Positions 60,899 to 64,000 of a stretch of DNA of 64,000 nucleotides are shown here, one piece after another. The translations under genes and the position numbers were made by a program. The notes under the pieces are model-generated. The model saw nothing but the letters and a program-made list of their open reading frames with translations, searched no databases and had not been told where the DNA came from. Position 1 is the stretch's first letter, and every line of letters begins with the position of its first letter. The DNA is from Bacillota bacterium. Its GTDB lineage: Bacteria > Bacillota > Clostridia > Lachnospirales > Lachnospiraceae. The DNA lies in the NCBI GenBank assembly GCA_023395555.1, contig JAEWYQ010000020.1:1-64000 (forward strand), in the 5' to 3' direction.

Positions 60899-61936
60899 AT
60901 GCTTACTGCAAGAATGTATGGAGTAAAAGAGCTTCGTCTCGAAGAATTGGATCTTCCACAGATAGGAGAAGATGAGATACTGTTAAAAGTAAAGGCCGCT
61001 TCCATCTGCGGTACCGATATTCGTATGTGGAACAACGGATACCCGGGAATCTCCGAAGACTCCCCCAGGATACTGGGGCATGAATTCAGCGGAGTCATTG
61101 ACCGGGTTGGAAAAAGAGTGGGAAATTATAAGGAAGGGCAGAGGGTTGCGGTTGCTCCCAATATCGGCTGCGGCGTATGCGGGCAATGCATTAAGGGAGA
61201 TGGACATCTGTGCAGTAATTACCGGGCACTGGGGATTCATCTGGACGGCGGTTTTGCCCAATATACGGTGATACCGGCATCCGCAGTCGCCGGCGGCAAT
61301 ATTGCCCTCCTGGAGGATCATGTTACTTTTGAGGAGGCGGCAATCAACGAAGCGCTCTCCTGTGTCTGCAACGGTTTTGAACGCTGTAATATCCGTCCGG
61401 GGGACTTTGTATTAATTGTAGGATCAGGCCCCATCGGCATTATGCATGCCATGTTTGCGAAGATGGCAGGAGCCGGCAGGGTTTACATCAATGATTTATC
61501 CCAGGAGAGGCTGGATATCTGCAAGGAAATTGACAGCAGCTTTATTACCGTGAAGGATAATATCATGGAGGTAATTATGGCTGATACCTCAGGAGAAGGG
61601 GTGAATGTATGCATAACCGCCTGCCCCTCCCCGGCGGCACAGGCAATGGCTCTTGATATCACCGGATTCAATGGAAGAATTAATTACTTCGGCGGGATTG
61701 CGGCATCAAAGCAGCCGGTGGCAATTAATACAAATCAGATTCATTATAAACAACTGAAGGTCTCCGGGACTACCCGCGCCAGTCTGACGCAGTTCAGGAA
61801 GACATTGAATTTTATATCCACCGGGGTGCTGGATGTAAAAAAACTGATTACCAACACCATCCCGCTGAAAGAGATAGAAGAAGGCTTTCAGAAGGCCGAG
61901 GCGGCAGTTGGTCTGAAGAATGTCATTGTTATGTAG
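60899..61936 (+). CDS. Zinc-dependent alcohol/polyol dehydrogenase
   Basis: 345-aa medium-chain dehydrogenase of the sorbitol or threonine dehydrogenase type. ASICGTDIRMW (catalytic Cys), GHEFSGVIDRVG (His-Glu) and NEALSCVCNG (Glu) form the catalytic zinc site. The structural zinc lobe GCGVCGQCIKGDGHLC has all four cysteines. The NAD domain has VLIVGSGPIGIMHAMFA. AGGAGAGAAC precedes the ATG. It lacks the SorE-type features of the gene at 1975, although both begin similarly. Probably oxidises a polyol or deoxy sugar in the pathway of its neighbours. Confidence 0.9.
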   Translation: MLTARMYGVKELRLEELDLPQIGEDEILLKVKAASICGTDIRMWNNGYPGISEDSPRILGHEFSGVIDRVGKRVGNYKEGQRVAVAPNIGCGVCGQCIKGDGHLCSNYRALGIHLDGGFAQYTVIPASAVAGGNIALLEDHVTFEEAAINEALSCVCNGFERCNIRPGDFVLIVGSGPIGIMHAMFAKMAGAGRVYINDLSQERLDICKEIDSSFITVKDNIMEVIMADTSGEGVNVCITACPSPAAQAMALDITGFNGRINYFGGIAASKQPVAINTNQIHYKQLKVSGTTRASLTQFRKTLNFISTGVLDVKKLITNTIPLKEIEEGFQKAEAAVGLKNVIVM

Positions 61937-62015
61937 CAAGAAGTATGCCCCCGGTAATAGAACAAGAAGGATAGTGCGGCAATGAAAACAGCATTGGGAA
62001 AGAAGGGGTCAGGAT

Positions 62016-62885
62016 ATGAAGAAGGTAGGTATTTATTTTGCTTATTGGGAAAAGGATTGGAGTGCGGATTATTGTAAATACATAGAAAAGGTGAAAAAGC
62101 TGGGCTTTGATGTGCTGGAGCTGGCGGCGGGATCCCTTGCGAGCATGGAGCAAAAAAAGCTGATGGAAATTGCCCGGTGTGCCAGGGAGAATCAGATAGA
62201 GCTGACCTATTGCATCGGACTTCCCCAAGAATATGATGTATCCAGCTTAAACGAAGAGGTAAGGCAGAGGGGAATCCGTTATGTCGGAAAGCTCCTGGAC
62301 ATCATTCATCTCATGGGAGGAGATACCCTGGGAGGCATCCTCTACGCCTGCTGGCCTTTAAGCACAGCCACTTATGATTATAAAATGTCTGCCAGGGAGA
62401 AAAGCATTCAATCTGTGAAGGAGCTGGCGAAAAAGGCGGAGGACTACGGAATCCGCTATTGCCTTGAAGTCGTGAACCGTTTTGAGCAGTGCATTCTGAA
62501 CACAGCGCAAGAAGGGGCGGACTTCATGGATGAGGTCGGCAGTCCCAATGTCAAACTGCTTTTGGATACCTTCCATATGAATATCGAAGAAGATTCCTTT
62601 GAGGCTGCAATCCGGACCGCCGGAAGCAGACTGGGGCATTTTCATATCGGTGAACGCAACCGCAAGGTTCCGGGATACGGCAATCTGGATTGGAATCAGG
62701 TGATGGGGGCCCTGAAGTCAGTGGACTATCAAGGTAAAATTGTAATGGAACCGTTTTTGAGGACCGGCGGTGAGGTGGGCCGGGATATAAAAATATACAG
62801 GGACTTGAGCAGCAACGCGGAAGAAGAGACAATGGACCGGATGGCGGAACAGGGCCTGAAGTTTATTCGGAGCTTCATGGAATAA
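62016..62885 (+). CDS. D-tagatose/D-psicose 3-epimerase-like ketose epimerase
   Basis: 289-aa TIM barrel. Similarity to clostridial D-psicose 3-epimerase is strong along the chain: GIYFAYWEKDWSADY, YIEKVKKLGFDVLEL, YCLEVVNRFEQCILNTAQEG (metal Glu), LLLDTFHMNIEEDSFEAAIR (Asp), LGHFHIGERNRKVPG (His) and KIVMEPFLRTGGEVG (Glu). These are the four manganese ligands and the substrate loop. It interconverts ketoses at C3, for example fructose and psicose, or ribulose and xylulose. A GGGGT-rich site precedes the ATG. It ends 13 nt before an isomerase-family gene, which suggests consecutive steps. Confidence 0.9.
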   Translation: MKKVGIYFAYWEKDWSADYCKYIEKVKKLGFDVLELAAGSLASMEQKKLMEIARCARENQIELTYCIGLPQEYDVSSLNEEVRQRGIRYVGKLLDIIHLMGGDTLGGILYACWPLSTATYDYKMSAREKSIQSVKELAKKAEDYGIRYCLEVVNRFEQCILNTAQEGADFMDEVGSPNVKLLLDTFHMNIEEDSFEAAIRTAGSRLGHFHIGERNRKVPGYGNLDWNQVMGALKSVDYQGKIVMEPFLRTGGEVGRDIKIYRDLSSNAEEETMDRMAEQGLKFIRSFME

Positions 62886-62898
62886 GGAGGTTATGGGG

Positions 62899-64000
62899 AT
62901 GAAGAAAATCAAAGTAGGAATTTTAACCATGTCTGACGGGAGAGAGTATTTACACCAGGAATATGAAGAAATGAATCTCAGATATCAGGCCGATATTGCA
63001 GCGGTATTGGAAGCAACCGGTGAATTCCAGATGATCCAGGGACAGCGGGCTATTAACACCAACACGGCGGCACGGGAAGAGGCCATGCGTCTGAGGGATC
63101 AGGGTGCCCAGGTAACCATATTTCACTACGCCATCTGGTGCTACCCCCAATTCACCGCAGTGGCACAGAACTTCGCACCAGGGCCCTATCTTCTGTTTTG
63201 CAATCTTCACCCTTCCGAGTGCGGCATGGTGGGGATGCTGGCGGCAGCCGGAACCCTGGACCAGTTGAATGTGGACTATCAGAGACTGTGGGGCTCCATT
63301 CATGAGGACGAGGTAAGGAATAAGATGATTGCCTTCCTGCGTGCCGCAGTCATTCCATCCAGGCTGAAGGGCATGACCTTTGGCAATTTCGGCGGCCGTC
63401 CTCTCGGAATGTATACTGCCGTAGCCAATGTGGATCAGTGGCAGAGAGAGTTTGGAATCGATGTGGAGAACATTGAGCAGGATGATATTATCCGGGCGGG
63501 TGAAGAGGTGGCCGATGAAAAGGTGGAGGCGGCTCTGTCCTGGCTGGAAAGGACCGTTGGCTCCATCCGTTATGACGGAAAGGGGCTGACTCCGGAAAAG
63601 CTGAAGCTGCAGATCCGGTCCTATTATGGTCTGAGGAAAATTATTGAGAGCAGAGATCTTGATTTTATCGGTATCAAAGCCCATGGGGATCTGACGGACC
63701 GCTATGTCACTATGGATCTTGCCGAGGCATTTCTCAATGACCCCTATGACTGGGACGGTCCCCATGAGCCCATTGTTGCAGCCACAGAATCCGATATGGA
63801 CGGAGCCCTGACCATGCAGATCTTTAAGCTGCTGACAGGAGCGCCTGTGCTGTTTGCCGATGTACGCCATTATGATAAAGAAGAGGATGTCTGGTATTTC
63901 TCCAACTCAGGAACCCATGCCACCTATTTTGCCGGAGGCTCCTACCGGCCGGAGGAGAATCTCAAGAGGGTAACCCTTCATCCGGAGACTCATTATTATC
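62899..64000 (+). CDS. L-fucose/L-arabinose isomerase family protein (3' truncated by window)
   Basis: The frame is open for 367 codons to the window edge. MKKIKVGILTMSDGREYLHQE, GAQVTIFHYAIWCYPQFTAV, GNFGGRPLGMYTAV, FIGIKAHGDLTD and AATESDMDGALTMQIFKLLTG fit the FucI/AraA-like family, which isomerises aldoses to ketoses with Mn2+. The last segment is the ExD metal region. AAGGAGG at 62884-62890 places the start at 62899; ATG 62893 is too close. L-fucose isomerases also act on D-arabinose, giving D-ribulose, a substrate the 62016 epimerase could use. The C-terminal part is missing. Confidence 0.85.
   Translation, partial: MKKIKVGILTMSDGREYLHQEYEEMNLRYQADIAAVLEATGEFQMIQGQRAINTNTAAREEAMRLRDQGAQVTIFHYAIWCYPQFTAVAQNFAPGPYLLFCNLHPSECGMVGMLAAAGTLDQLNVDYQRLWGSIHEDEVRNKMIAFLRAAVIPSRLKGMTFGNFGGRPLGMYTAVANVDQWQREFGIDVENIEQDDIIRAGEEVADEKVEAALSWLERTVGSIRYDGKGLTPEKLKLQIRSYYGLRKIIESRDLDFIGIKAHGDLTDRYVTMDLAEAFLNDPYDWDGPHEPIVAATESDMDGALTMQIFKLLTGAPVLFADVRHYDKEEDVWYFSNSGTHATYFAGGSYRPEENLKRVTLHPETHYY

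Noticed and set aside
62950..63870. 306-codon open frame on the reverse strand
   Set aside because: It is the shadow of the forward isomerase-family gene that starts at 62899 and runs off the window; the forward frame has a ribosome site and clear family motifs.
1..64000. tRNA, rRNA, CRISPR or complete insertion sequence
   Set aside because: Reading by eye found no cloverleaf with a GTTCGAATC-type arm, no regularly spaced repeats and no intact transposase. A tRNAscan or repeat finder would settle this.

Overview
The window looks like chromosome from an anaerobic, probably spore-forming Firmicute of the Clostridia, most like the Lachnospiraceae. Pointers are: conserved blocks rpsF-ssb-rpsR and gdpP-rplI-dnaB-MerR; Clostridia-type small proteins (CD3324-like, DUF1858, a 2x[4Fe-4S] ferredoxin); MecA; a CwlD-like amidase; strong AGGAGG ribosome sites and TTGACA/TATAAT promoters; and many carbohydrate ABC importers that carry no ATPase of their own. 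The species assignment is inference. I saw no tRNA, rRNA, CRISPR array, complete insertion sequence or prophage.

Layout. 1-3525: end of a PTS sugar operon (tail of a PTS-regulated activator, a mannitol-type EIIA, a PfkB sugar-phosphate kinase, an L-sorbose-1-phosphate reductase-like dehydrogenase, a dedicated HPr). 3745-7112: pyrophosphatase, a reverse-strand nitroreductase, a small membrane protein, then rpsF-ssb-rpsR. 7253-10872 (reverse): three-subunit molybdenum hydroxylase of xanthine dehydrogenase type. 10930-12435: small genes and gene debris, including what I read as a remnant of a MutS-family ATPase. 12577-15304: TIM-barrel isomerase plus heparinase II/III-like protein. 15793-32028: ten-gene locus for beta-1,3-glucan with two solute-binding proteins, two permease pairs, an NHL/TPR/YIP1 membrane protein, a DUF5696 protein, a GH16 laminarinase-like lipoprotein and a membrane-anchored GH5.

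32347-34492: ahpC-ahpF behind a promoter with PerR/Fur-like palindromes. 34568-34926: remnant of an Rpn-type nuclease/transposase. 35035-39973: gdpP, rplI, dnaB and a MerR-like regulator. 40082-43967: ferredoxin, DUF1858 protein, mecA, and a protein-kinase gene overlapping a MinD-like gene; both carry the same lysine-less P-loop. 43968-44614: non-coding, with a 209-bp near-perfect palindrome. 44615-47170: SH3/GH18 protein and CwlD-like amidase (cell wall, probably spore related).

47358 to the window end: second sugar locus. It has a GH172/DUF2961 protein, an LplB/YtcP-type importer with its binding protein, a reverse-strand YesM/YesN two-component pair, a large lipoprotein glycosidase, and a catabolic run of Gfo/Idh/MocA oxidoreductase, zinc alcohol dehydrogenase, ketose 3-epimerase and an L-fucose/D-arabinose isomerase-family gene that runs off the window. 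One coherent reading is that a furanoside is cleaved outside, imported and carried through isomerase and epimerase to a pentulose or ketohexose. The substrate is not proven by sequence.
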